Shown here piece after piece: positions 53,944-62,038 of a stretch of DNA of 64,000 nucleotides. The notes beneath the pieces were generated by a model. It worked only from the letters and a program-made list of their open reading frames with translations. It did not search any database and was not told where the DNA came from. Source of the DNA: an uncultured Shewanella sp. (GTDB taxonomy: Bacteria > Pseudomonadota > Gammaproteobacteria > Enterobacterales > Shewanellaceae); NCBI RefSeq assembly GCF_947501665.1, contig NZ_CANMWS010000022.1:42571-106570 (forward strand), read 5' to 3'. How positions within the stretch are numbered: the stretch's first letter is position 1; the number at the start of each line of letters is the position of its first letter. A program made the translations under genes and the position numbers.

Positions 53944-55308
53944 ATGATGAACATTGCCAATATAGGAAAAGAAGCAAGTGGAGCCTTGGGAGTCAAGGCG
54001 TCAAGCGTCCATAAAGAAACGGATTTCTCATCGCGTTTATCATTGGCGCTGTCCAGTGAAAGCGGCTCTCTTTCTAATGAAGTACAAGCATCAACGCATT
54101 CGACTAAAATGGCGGAAGCGCATGACAGTATCGTGCCGGTTAACAAAGAGGCATTGGAAGCCAGCGCCAATACGACTGAAATGCAACTCAATCATCACCA
54201 TGCTTTTGAAGATAAAAGCATTGAAAATCCCAACATTAAAAACCCCAGTGCCAATGAAGACCAAGATTTAGAAGAAAAGGAGCAAGTGACGCAGCTATTG
54301 TCTCAGTTAGCGTTGGCCAGTCGATTAAATAAAGACCAAGGTGTAGCTGAGGCTGGTAGCATGACCAATGCAGATAAGAGTCAAAGCGGTAATGGTACTG
54401 CTAGTGAGACGATAGTTCAGAGTCAAAATGGCGGTAATGAGAAGCTTAAAATTAGAGCTTTTCAACAGGATCATCAGACATCACCAACACCGTTAGATGA
54501 AAAAGGCTCGCAGTCTTTTACTTCACAGAACTCATCAAAGAAAGCGGTTACCTTGAATGCACAAGGACAGTGGCACAGTGGTGCGGCGCTTGAGCCATCA
54601 GAGCAAGGCAAGCTGAACACGGGGCATGAAAACAATAAAGCCTCGTTGGATATCACGATGAGTTCGAGTCAAACCCAGAATATCAGTACGATATTGAATG
54701 CAAATGGTGTCTCAGCGAATGAACAGACTTTGCCTCAGACCCTTAATAGTGTTGGAGAACAGCCAGCTACAGAAGGGATTAATGGACAGAGAAATGCACT
54801 TTTGAACACAAATACATCGGCATTAATGTCGCTGAAAGCCCCCAATGATAATCTGCCTTCGATGCAAAATATGATCGCACGTTTTTCACCTGTCATGCAG
54901 CAGCAACTCGTCACTATGATCAGTCAAGGTGTCCAACAAGCTGAAATCAGGTTAGACCCTGCTGAACTTGGGCAAATGATGGTGAAAATTCAAGTACAAG
55001 GCGATACTACCCAAGTGCAATTTCAAGTTACGCAAGCACAAACTCGCGATTTAATTGAGCAAGCCTTACCACGATTAAAAGACATGCTAGCAGAGCAAGG
55101 CATGCAATTGAGTGATGGGCAAGTTTCTTACCAAGGACGGGGTAACGATCAACAGCAAAATCCTGAACAATCAACATCTTCATCTCAAGAGCAGATTGAG
55201 CATGACTCTGGAGGAATGGCGATGAGTGAGCATGATCAAAGGGGAGCGTCTCAAAGCAGTAGGGGGGATAGCATATCTTCTCTATACGGGGTTGATTATT
55301 ATGCTTAA
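53944..55308 (+). CDS. fliK: Flagellar hook-length control protein FliK
   Basis: FliK measures hook length and triggers the export switch through FlhB. The 454-residue product has a long, serine/glutamine/asparagine-rich, poorly conserved front (about 1-330) and the conserved C-terminal domain (about 345-425): MQQQLVTMISQGVQQAEIRL, DPAELGQMMVKIQVQGDTTQ and ALPRLKDMLAEQGMQLSDGQ. A glutamine-rich tail follows. The length agrees with other polar FliK proteins. It is the first gene after a sigma-54 promoter match. Confidence 0.9.
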   Translation: MMNIANIGKEASGALGVKASSVHKETDFSSRLSLALSSESGSLSNEVQASTHSTKMAEAHDSIVPVNKEALEASANTTEMQLNHHHAFEDKSIENPNIKNPSANEDQDLEEKEQVTQLLSQLALASRLNKDQGVAEAGSMTNADKSQSGNGTASETIVQSQNGGNEKLKIRAFQQDHQTSPTPLDEKGSQSFTSQNSSKKAVTLNAQGQWHSGAALEPSEQGKLNTGHENNKASLDITMSSSQTQNISTILNANGVSANEQTLPQTLNSVGEQPATEGINGQRNALLNTNTSALMSLKAPNDNLPSMQNMIARFSPVMQQQLVTMISQGVQQAEIRLDPAELGQMMVKIQVQGDTTQVQFQVTQAQTRDLIEQALPRLKDMLAEQGMQLSDGQVSYQGRGNDQQQNPEQSTSSSQEQIEHDSGGMAMSEHDQRGASQSSRGDSISSLYGVDYYA

Positions 55309-55376
55309 GTACTGAGGTTATTGATAGAAAAGTCAGTGTAGCCCATTAATAAGCACTAACGGTTAAAGGATGAAGG

Positions 55377-55925
55377 ATGGCAGAAGAGTTTTTAACGCTT
55401 GAACAAAATGCGCAAGCGACAAAAGGGGAAGCCGAATTGGTGATGAAAAACCAGAAAAAATGGTTAACAGCGAAGCCTTTCATGATTGGGGCAGGGGTCA
55501 CCAGTTTACTGATATTGGCTGGATTATTAGCTTGGTTGTTTATTGGAACACAAGCTGATAACACTCAAGGGATGATTGAGAGCAATGGGCAAGAGAAGCT
55601 GGTAAAAGAAGCCTTGTATGTGGCGATGCCAAGACCCTTTTTATTTAATTTGCCCGGTCATCATCGTATCGCATTAGTTGAAATAAAAGTGCAGTTAATG
55701 GTACGCGGTGATGAGCATGATTTACTTGTGAGAAAACATATCCCCCTTATCGAGGATGCTTTACTCACGACTTTTAGTAGTAGCGATCTACAAAGTTTGA
55801 GTACGCAATCAGGTAAAGATGAAATGCGTCAGTTAGCTCTGCGACATTTACAAAATACATTGCAACCGGTAACGGGACAAAAAGTAATAGATAAATTATT
55901 GTTTACGGGCTTTATTATTCAATAA
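55377..55925 (+). CDS. fliL: Flagellar basal body protein FliL
   Basis: A 182-residue FliL with one N-terminal membrane helix (PFMIGAGVTSLLILAGLLAW, about 34-56) and a periplasmic domain that opens YVAMPRPFLFNLPGHHRIAL and ends TGQKVIDKLLFTGFIIQ. FliL supports stator function under load by forming a ring around stator units. It lies between fliK and fliM, the standard place, with gaps of 68 and 53 bp. Confidence 0.93.
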   Translation: MAEEFLTLEQNAQATKGEAELVMKNQKKWLTAKPFMIGAGVTSLLILAGLLAWLFIGTQADNTQGMIESNGQEKLVKEALYVAMPRPFLFNLPGHHRIALVEIKVQLMVRGDEHDLLVRKHIPLIEDALLTTFSSSDLQSLSTQSGKDEMRQLALRHLQNTLQPVTGQKVIDKLLFTGFIIQ

Positions 55926-55978
55926 TGAGCCATCCGTTAAACAAGCGTCATTAGCGAGAAATAAACATAGGCATAATT

Positions 55979-57001
55979 GTGACTGATTTATTGAGCCAAG
56001 ATGAAATCGATGCCTTATTACACGGGGTCGATGAAGAAGAGGTGGCGGTTGAAGAAAACCAAGATCTGCGGGCATATGATTTTTCTTCTCAAGACCGCAT
56101 CGTGCGGGGGCGTATGCCCACTCTGGAAATTGTCAATGAACGCTTTGCGCGTCATTTACGGATCAGCATGTTTAACATGATGCGCCGAGCGGCAGAAGTG
56201 TCAATTAATGGCGTTCAAATGCTCAAGTTTGGTGAATATGTTCACACACTCTTTGTACCAACCAGTTTAAATATGGTGAGGTTTAGTCCATTAAAAGGTA
56301 CGGCCTTAATTACCATGGAAGCTAGATTAGTCTTTATTTTAGTTGATAATTTTTTTGGTGGTGACGGTCGATTTCATGCCAAAATAGAAGGGCGTGAGTT
56401 TACGCCGACTGAGCGGCGGATTGTACAGTTATTATTAAAAATCATTTTTGAAGATTATAAAGAAGCTTGGGCACCTGTGATGGATGTGGAGTTTGATTAT
56501 TTGGACTCAGAAGTGAATCCTGCTATGGCGAATATTGTCAGTCCAACCGAAGTTGTGGTGGTGAGCTCTTTTCATATTGAAGTGGATGGTGGCGGTGGGG
56601 ATTTTCATATCACTATGCCTTATTCAATGATTGAACCCATACGGGAGCTATTGGATGCAGGAGTGCAAAGTGATACTCAAGATACCGACATGCGTTGGTC
56701 TCAAGCACTGAAAGATGAAATTATGGATGTGGATGTGGCGATGAATGCCACTGTGGTTGAGCATAAGATGAGTCTTAAACAGGTCTTTGAACTGAATACT
56801 GGGGATGTGATCCCCGTTGAACTCCCTGAGCATGTGGTATTAAAAGTGGAAGATTTACCGAGTTATCGCTGTAAAATGGGGCGATCAGGTGAAAATTTAG
56901 CATTAAAAATCTGCGAAAAAATCCCTAGGCCTGAAACCGTTAAATCGGAATTGCAATTAGTGACTCGTCATGGACGCACTCGAGAAATGCTGGATATTTA
57001 G
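55979..57001 (+). CDS. fliM: Flagellar motor switch protein FliM
   Basis: A 340-residue FliM. The N-terminus holds the CheY-P-binding segment (DLLSQDEIDALLHGVD). The middle domain carries the GGXG-type rotor contact (VDNFFGGDGRFHAKIEGREF) and VEFDYLDSEVNPAMANIVSP, and the C-terminal FliN-like domain contains VEHKMSLKQVFELNTGDVIP. Start is a GTG at 55979. It pairs with FliN downstream. Confidence 0.95.
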   Translation: MTDLLSQDEIDALLHGVDEEEVAVEENQDLRAYDFSSQDRIVRGRMPTLEIVNERFARHLRISMFNMMRRAAEVSINGVQMLKFGEYVHTLFVPTSLNMVRFSPLKGTALITMEARLVFILVDNFFGGDGRFHAKIEGREFTPTERRIVQLLLKIIFEDYKEAWAPVMDVEFDYLDSEVNPAMANIVSPTEVVVVSSFHIEVDGGGGDFHITMPYSMIEPIRELLDAGVQSDTQDTDMRWSQALKDEIMDVDVAMNATVVEHKMSLKQVFELNTGDVIPVELPEHVVLKVEDLPSYRCKMGRSGENLALKICEKIPRPETVKSELQLVTRHGRTREMLDI

Positions 57002-57083
57002 TATGGGGATTGAATGATAGGTGTGGTATCGAGAATGGTAAGATATAGCTGGGTTGAGTCAGTAAAGACAAGGTAGCGACAAG

Positions 57084-57467
57084 ATGAAAGATGAAGCAGT
57101 AACGGATGAATGGAATGCGGCCATGTCTGAGCAAGCAATGAATGAAACAGAAAAAGTGGCCTTAGATGATTTTTCGACAGGTAAAAAAACCCTAAGTGAT
57201 GATGAAGCGGCAAAGCTTGATGCCATCATGGATATTCCTGTCACTATATCAATGGAGGTCGGACGCAGTTATATTAGCATTCGAAATTTGTTGCAGTTAA
57301 ATCAAGGATCGGTGGTAGAGCTTGATAGAATTGCAGGTGAACCACTTGATGTCATGGTCAATGGTACTTTAATTGCCCATGGTGAGGTGGTGGTTGTCAA
57401 TGATAAGTTTGGTATTCGGTTAACCGATGTGATCAGCCAAACTGAGCGAATTAAGAAGCTTAAATAA
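57084..57467 (+). CDS. fliN: Flagellar motor switch protein FliN
   Basis: A 127-residue FliN with the C-terminal SpoA domain: DIPVTISMEVGRSYISIRNL, LLQLNQGSVVELDRIAGEPL and DVMVNGTLIAHGEVVVVNDK, ending KFGIRLTDVISQTERIKKL. The first 40 residues are acidic and not conserved. FliN and FliM form the C-ring. It stops 12 bp before fliO. Confidence 0.95.
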   Translation: MKDEAVTDEWNAAMSEQAMNETEKVALDDFSTGKKTLSDDEAAKLDAIMDIPVTISMEVGRSYISIRNLLQLNQGSVVELDRIAGEPLDVMVNGTLIAHGEVVVVNDKFGIRLTDVISQTERIKKLK

Positions 57468-57479
57468 CCCGGAGAGTCT

Positions 57480-58085
57480 ATGAGTACCCTGTTCGTTGCA
57501 AGCAGTGCTGCGAGTCAAGTAAGTAGTGATGTCAATCTTGCTGAAAAAAGCCAAGTCGTTACTAGCCAATCGGTAGAGAGCCAAGCAGTAACCCGCCCGG
57601 CACTGAAAAGTGAAGTCGCAACGGATAGCGCGAACCAAACGAAGATGGATAGTCCTTACACATTAGCCGCCGATCCTGTGATGGTCGATAATGCTAAGAG
57701 CACAACTCAAGCTCAAATGTTAGTCAACCCAAGTCCAGTCAATCCTTCTGCTGTGGATAAAGCAGGTACCGATCCTTCCAGCATTGCCAGCTTAGCGAGC
57801 ATGTTGGGTGGTTTGGTGGTAGTACTATTGATCATTTTCTTTCTAGCCTATTTAGTGAAGCGTTTTAATTTGGCGCCCAATAGCAATGGTGTTATTAAAA
57901 CCATTGCCGCCTCTCCATTAGGCCAAAAAGAAAAACTCATGATTGTTGAAGTGGAAGGGCGACAATACTTATTAGGTGTCACCCCCCATCAAGTGAATTT
58001 AATTGATAAATTAGAGACGCCCATAGAGCAACAAGCTGAATCTTTTGCGAGTCGATTACGACAAGCAAAATCCAATAAGTCGTAA
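57480..58085 (+). CDS. fliO: Flagellar biosynthesis protein FliO
   Basis: A 201-residue FliO with a long low-complexity N-terminal part (about 1-95), one membrane helix (about 100-122: SLASMLGGLVVVLLIIFFLA) and a conserved short cytoplasmic domain (VIKTIAASPLGQKEKLMIVE, then GRQYLLGVTPHQVNLIDKLE). FliO helps assemble the FliP ring of the export gate. The N-terminal extension is longer than in E. coli but usual for Shewanella. A perfect hairpin separates it from fliP. Confidence 0.88.
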   Translation: MSTLFVASSAASQVSSDVNLAEKSQVVTSQSVESQAVTRPALKSEVATDSANQTKMDSPYTLAADPVMVDNAKSTTQAQMLVNPSPVNPSAVDKAGTDPSSIASLASMLGGLVVVLLIIFFLAYLVKRFNLAPNSNGVIKTIAASPLGQKEKLMIVEVEGRQYLLGVTPHQVNLIDKLETPIEQQAESFASRLRQAKSNKS

Positions 58086-58100
58086 TATCGTCCTAAGGGC

Positions 58101-58128
58101 TTATCGCTAAGATTTTTCTTAGCGATAA
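58101..58128. promoter_or_regulatory. Perfect hairpin between fliO and fliP
   Basis: TTATCGCTAAG (58101-58111), loop ATTTTT and CTTAGCGATAA (58118-58128) form a perfect 11-bp stem 15 nt after the fliO stop and 13 nt before the fliP ATG. The downstream tail CAGCACATTTTTT has T residues but starts them 8 nt late, so it would be a weak or partial terminator. It may set the amount of gate protein mRNA. Confidence 0.6.
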
Positions 58129-58141
58129 CAGCACATTTTTT

Positions 58142-58936
58142 ATGTATAAAAGAATAATAATAAATCGATTTCAGTCTTTAATATCGCTGATTAATAAGCC
58201 GTTTTTACTCTTGGCGCTTGGGAGTTTATTGTGTCCCTCTTTGGCTTCAGCCAATAATGGTATTTTACCGGCAGTGACGGTCAGTACTGGGGCAGATGGC
58301 TCAACTCAATATTCAGTGACAATGCAAATTTTATTGTTGATGACGGCGCTGAGCTTCATTCCTGCGATGGTCATTATGCTGACGTCATTTACGCGCATTA
58401 TTATTGTGCTGTCTATTTTACGCCAAGCGATTGGATTGCAGCAGGCGCCATCAAACCAAGTATTGATTGGGATCAGCTTATTTTTGAGCTTTTTTATTAT
58501 GACCCCAGTATTTGAAAAAATTTATGATGATGCGGTTAAGCCTTATATCGAGCAAGACATGCCCATAGACACAGCATTTGAGCGTGGAAAAGCCCCGCTA
58601 AAAGCTTTTATGTTGTCTCAAGTGCGCATGACAGATCTCGATACATTTATGGAGATCTCAGCTTACCCTGATATTAGTCAACCCGAAGACGCCCCTTTAA
58701 GTGTGATTATTCCCGCCTTTATTACCAGCGAGCTTAAAACGGCTTTTCAAATCGGTTTTATGTTATTTGTGCCTTTTCTCGTATTGGATTTGGTGGTGGC
58801 CAGCATTTTAATGGCCATGGGCATGATGATGCTATCTCCTATGATAGTGTCATTACCCTTTAAAATTATGTTATTTGTGTTGGTGGATGGCTGGAGCTTA
58901 GTCATGGGAACCCTTGCTAACAGTTTTGGGTTATAG
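58142..58936 (+). CDS. fliP: Flagellar export gate protein FliP
   Basis: A 264-residue FliP with a cleavable signal-like start (PFLLLALGSLLCPSLASANN), then four membrane helices. The conserved core is TALSFIPAMVIMLTSFTRII, IVLSILRQAIGLQQAPSNQV and the MSLPFKIMLFVLVDGW-like end (VSLPFKIMLFVLVDGWSLVM). It forms the pentameric gate ring with FliQ and FliR. Confidence 0.95.
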   Translation: MYKRIIINRFQSLISLINKPFLLLALGSLLCPSLASANNGILPAVTVSTGADGSTQYSVTMQILLLMTALSFIPAMVIMLTSFTRIIIVLSILRQAIGLQQAPSNQVLIGISLFLSFFIMTPVFEKIYDDAVKPYIEQDMPIDTAFERGKAPLKAFMLSQVRMTDLDTFMEISAYPDISQPEDAPLSVIIPAFITSELKTAFQIGFMLFVPFLVLDLVVASILMAMGMMMLSPMIVSLPFKIMLFVLVDGWSLVMGTLANSFGL

Positions 58937-59020
58937 TCTTAGTGTCTGATGTTACAACAATAAGTCACGTTGCCTTGGCTGGTAAATGGGCCTAAAAATG
59001 CCAATAAAAAGGAATGGTTT

Positions 59021-59290
59021 ATGAGCCCTGAGTCGTTAGTGGATGTGTTTCGTGAAGCCTTGAGTGTGATTGTTATCATGGTGTCTATGATTATTGTCCC
59101 CGGACTGATTGTGGGTTTAGTCGTGGCTGTTTTTCAAGCCGCCACCTCGATTAATGAGCAGACTTTAAGCTTTTTACCGCGTTTATTAACAACTTTATTT
59201 GCATTGATGTTACTTGGGCACTTACTCATTCGCACCATGATGGAGTTTTTTTATGAAATGGTGAACATGATCCCTATGGTGATTGGCTAG
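59021..59290 (+). CDS. fliQ: Flagellar export gate protein FliQ
   Basis: The 89-residue protein has two membrane helices: VFREALSVIVIMVSMIIVPG and LLTTLFALMLLGHLLIRTMM, with the conserved VAVFQAATSINEQTLSFLP between them. The start is the ATG at 59021, supported by AAAGGAATGGTTT before it; a longer in-frame stretch to 58970 has no such signal. Four FliQ copies wrap the FliP-FliR gate. Confidence 0.93.
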   Translation: MSPESLVDVFREALSVIVIMVSMIIVPGLIVGLVVAVFQAATSINEQTLSFLPRLLTTLFALMLLGHLLIRTMMEFFYEMVNMIPMVIG

Positions 59291-59403
59291 TCTTTATGCC
59301 AAGAATGATTAAAAAAGTAGTAAGTGCTTACTATCTGTTTTTTGCTTGCATAGTTGAGGGTTAGATGAGTAATGTGTTATAAAAAAGAGTCGCGAGCTAA
59401 TCA

Positions 59404-60204
59404 ATGTTCTTTCTTCTAGATACTCTTATGCAAGGCATTGCCAGCTACCTTTGGCCCTTTATTCGTGTGAGTAGTGTGTTTATGGTGATAGCTGTGTTTG
59501 GTGCGACGACCACGCCAAAACGCATACGTTTATTACTATCCGTTGTTGTGACCTTTACCATTGCGCCGATATTACCGCCAATGATAACGATAGAGCTACT
59601 GTCTTTGAGTGCCGTTTTTGTGATTGCTCAGCAAGTGATCATTGGGGTGGCTATTGGGTTTGTGAGTATTTTATTAATGCAAACCTTCGTCCTTGCAGGG
59701 CAAATTATTGGTATGCAAACCAGTTTAGGGTTTGCCTCTATGGTCGATCCCAGCTCGGGTCAGCAAACACCGGTGATCAGTAATTTCTTTCTACTGCTGA
59801 CGACGCTTATTTTTTTAAGTGTTGATGGCCATTTAGTGTTTATTCGTATGTTGGTTGCCAGTTTTGATACTTTACCAGTCTCGATGGCGGGATTGCATTT
59901 AAGCGGTTATCAAGCCCTGACGGAGTTTGTGAGTTATATGTTTGGCGCTGCGTTAACCATGTCTTTGTCTGCCATTGTGGCGCTGCTGACCATCAACTTG
60001 GCATTTGGCGTGATGACTCGCGCATCACCGCAGTTGAATATTTTTTCCATTGGTTTTCCAGTGACTATGGTCAGTGGCTTGTTTATTTTATGGTTCACTC
60101 TTTCGCCTATTATGGCCCACTTTGATGAGATTTGGCGTCAAAGCCAGTTACTCTTATGTGATGTCCTCTTGCTCAGTTGTAATATAAATGGTGGCATGCA
60201 ATAA
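59404..60204 (+). CDS. fliR: Flagellar export gate protein FliR
   Basis: A 266-residue membrane protein with five to six helices and the conserved IIGMQTSLGFASMVDPSSGQ, FAVMTRASPQLNIFSIGFP-like sequence (FGVMTRASPQLNIFSIGFPV) and TLFILWFTLSPI-type end. It completes the FliPQR gate. The ATG at 59404 directly follows a short leader with no strong ribosome binding site. A 219-bp gap to flhB holds a hairpin and a duplicated start region. Confidence 0.93.
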   Translation: MFFLLDTLMQGIASYLWPFIRVSSVFMVIAVFGATTTPKRIRLLLSVVVTFTIAPILPPMITIELLSLSAVFVIAQQVIIGVAIGFVSILLMQTFVLAGQIIGMQTSLGFASMVDPSSGQQTPVISNFFLLLTTLIFLSVDGHLVFIRMLVASFDTLPVSMAGLHLSGYQALTEFVSYMFGAALTMSLSAIVALLTINLAFGVMTRASPQLNIFSIGFPVTMVSGLFILWFTLSPIMAHFDEIWRQSQLLLCDVLLLSCNINGGMQ

Positions 60205-60423
60205 GTTGTTTGGTAGTAATAGTTTTTACTTTTTTAATTAGTTCAGTTGCTTAGCTTAGAAAATTAAAAAGGGAGAGCTAAGCAGTCGATAAATCTAAGC
60301 TTAGTAAAACCCTGTGACAGAGGAGCTGGAATAAGTTAAAGGGATAAAGAGTGGCAGAGAATGGCTAGCCGCTAAGAGAAAAGTTAGGTAAAACCGCTCA
60401 GGTAAAGGTTGAAGGGATAGACA
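60205..60423 (+). promoter_or_regulatory. fliR-flhB gap with hairpin and a decoy start
   Basis: TGCTTAGCT (60248-60256) and AGCTAAGCA (60276-60284) are a perfect 9-bp inverted repeat. Farther on, AGTGGCAGAGAATG occurs twice, once at 60350-60363 followed within one codon by a TAG stop, and once at 60422-60435 as the true flhB start. The first copy has an AAGGGATA ribosome-binding-like stretch before it just like the second. It would encode MAENG then stop. Confidence 0.6.
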
Positions 60424-61557
60424 GTGGCAGAGAATGACAGCAGTCAGGAAAAAACCGAACAGGCTTCCGCCCATAAGTTAGAAAAAGCGAAAAAAGACGG
60501 TCAAGTTGCTCGCTCGCAAGAGCTAGGCACGTCAGCGGTGTTGATCTCAGCAGGCCTAGGCTTGATGATGACAGGGCAAGAGCTTGCCCTTGCAATGAAG
60601 CACATCACCTTTTCACTCATGAGTTTAACCCGAGATCAAATTTATAATGAACAAGCCAGTTTGTTGATTTGGCCTGAAATAGGGCGTGAACTGGTATTGC
60701 CATTGTTGGGGTTTATTGCTTTTCTTGCCTTGATTGCCTTTGGAGGAAATATCGCCTTGGGCGGGCTGTCTTTTTCAGTCAAAGCGTTTATGCCCAAACC
60801 GAGCAAGATGAGTCCAATTGCTGGATTTAAGCGTATGTTTGGCACAAAGGCCTTGGTTGAATTAACTAAAGGTGTTGCAAAATTCTCAGTGGTGGCCTTC
60901 ATGGCTTATGCATTATTAACCCTTTACTTAGATGAAATTTTGGCTCTGTCTCAGGAGCATCTGCCTGGAAATATTTATCATGCGCTGGATTTAGTGGTTT
61001 GGATTTTTATTCTTTTGTGCGCCTCTACCTTAATGATTGTGGTGATTGATGTGCCTTTTCAGATCTGGAATCACAACAAACAACTAAAGATGACCAAACA
61101 AGAAGTTAAAGATGAGCACAAAGACATGGAAGGCAAGCCTGAGGTGAAAGGTCGTATTCGCCAAATGCAGCGTGATATGGCCCAGCAACGTATGATGCAA
61201 GATGTGCCTCAAGCCGATGTGATTATAGTCAACCCCGAACACTATGCCGTGGCGGTTAAATATGAGGCTAATCGCTCTAAAGCGCCTTTTGTCGTGGCCA
61301 AAGGCGTGGATGAAGTGGCCTTTAAAATTCGTGAAATAGCCAAGCATCATAAAGTGGCAGTTGTATCTGCGGCGCCACTGGCACGAGCGGTGTATCACAC
61401 CACCAAAATTAATCAAGATATTCCTGAAGGACTCTTTACGGCTGTGGCGCAAGTGTTAGCTTATGTGTATCAATTACGAGAATATCAACAAGGTAGGGGC
61501 CGCAAACCGACGGCTATCCCGTTAAAGCAAGACATCCCCAAAGAGTTGGAGCATTAG
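60424..61557 (+). CDS. flhB: Flagellar export switch protein FlhB
   Basis: A 377-residue FlhB with an N-terminal membrane domain of four helices (about 30-215) and the cytoplasmic C-terminal domain. The autocleavage site is N270-P271-E272-H273 (VIIVNPEHYAVAVKYE), a variant of the more common NPTH seen in E. coli. The asparagine and proline that matter for cleavage are present. FlhB switches export from hook to filament. Start is a GTG at 60424. In related genomes flhA follows at once. Here it does not. Confidence 0.95.
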   Translation: MAENDSSQEKTEQASAHKLEKAKKDGQVARSQELGTSAVLISAGLGLMMTGQELALAMKHITFSLMSLTRDQIYNEQASLLIWPEIGRELVLPLLGFIAFLALIAFGGNIALGGLSFSVKAFMPKPSKMSPIAGFKRMFGTKALVELTKGVAKFSVVAFMAYALLTLYLDEILALSQEHLPGNIYHALDLVVWIFILLCASTLMIVVIDVPFQIWNHNKQLKMTKQEVKDEHKDMEGKPEVKGRIRQMQRDMAQQRMMQDVPQADVIIVNPEHYAVAVKYEANRSKAPFVVAKGVDEVAFKIREIAKHHKVAVVSAAPLARAVYHTTKINQDIPEGLFTAVAQVLAYVYQLREYQQGRGRKPTAIPLKQDIPKELEH

Positions 61558-61601
61558 CCGACATTACGGATGTTTGGTCAGTGAGTCGTTTGAGTTAAAA
61601 T

Positions 61602-61630
61602 ACCAGCGATAACCACGGTTTATCACTGGT
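61602..61630. repeat. Repeated hairpin, copy 1 (after flhB)
   Basis: ACCAGCGATAA (61602-61612) and TTATCACTGGT (61620-61630) form a stem with a 7-nt loop and one wobble pair. The same hairpin occurs at 63219-63244 and 63912-63939. It lies 44 nt after the flhB stop and could be a terminator on one strand, though no T-run follows. Confidence 0.65.
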
Positions 61631-61672
61631 AGCACCCAATTTGAGTACACTGAGAAATCAATCTAAGTGGGA

Positions 61673-62038
61673 CTATTTTCCCGTCGATTCACAAGTAATG
61701 CTGCTATCAGGAAGGTATATCTCACACTTCTGTTCATTCCAAGGTGCTGCGACATTAAAAAAAAGTGTTGAACCGAGTAAATACATTCTAGTTGGATAGA
61801 TTGAAGGTGCATCTCGTTTTAAATTAAAGGGGCTTTCACCCATTTGGCAAAATTCTTGTACTTTATCCTTTTTAAAGTCTTTGATAAAAATGCATGGATT
61901 ATCATTTTTTATATAAGCTGCATAATAAGGTGACGAGTTGTTAGATATAATGTTATCTGTCTGATAATATTTATAATTATCAATATTTCCTGCCATACTG
62001 TACAGGGGAATCAGCAGTAAAAATAATAATGTTTTCAT
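61673..62038 (-). CDS. Predicted periplasmic immunity protein
   Basis: A 121-residue protein with a signal peptide (KTLLFLLLIPLYSMAG, cleavage near residue 16) and four cysteines in the mature part (C49, C63, C104, C115) that could form two disulfides. The fold is unknown to me. Its ATG overlaps the stop of the upstream muramidase-type gene (ATGA), the normal order and coupling for effector-immunity pairs. A periplasmic place fits protection from a wall-cutting toxin. The role is inferred from context, not from family recognition. Confidence 0.6.
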   Translation of the reverse strand: MKTLLFLLLIPLYSMAGNIDNYKYYQTDNIISNNSSPYYAAYIKNDNPCIFIKDFKKDKVQEFCQMGESPFNLKRDAPSIYPTRMYLLGSTLFFNVAAPWNEQKCEIYLPDSSITCESTGK

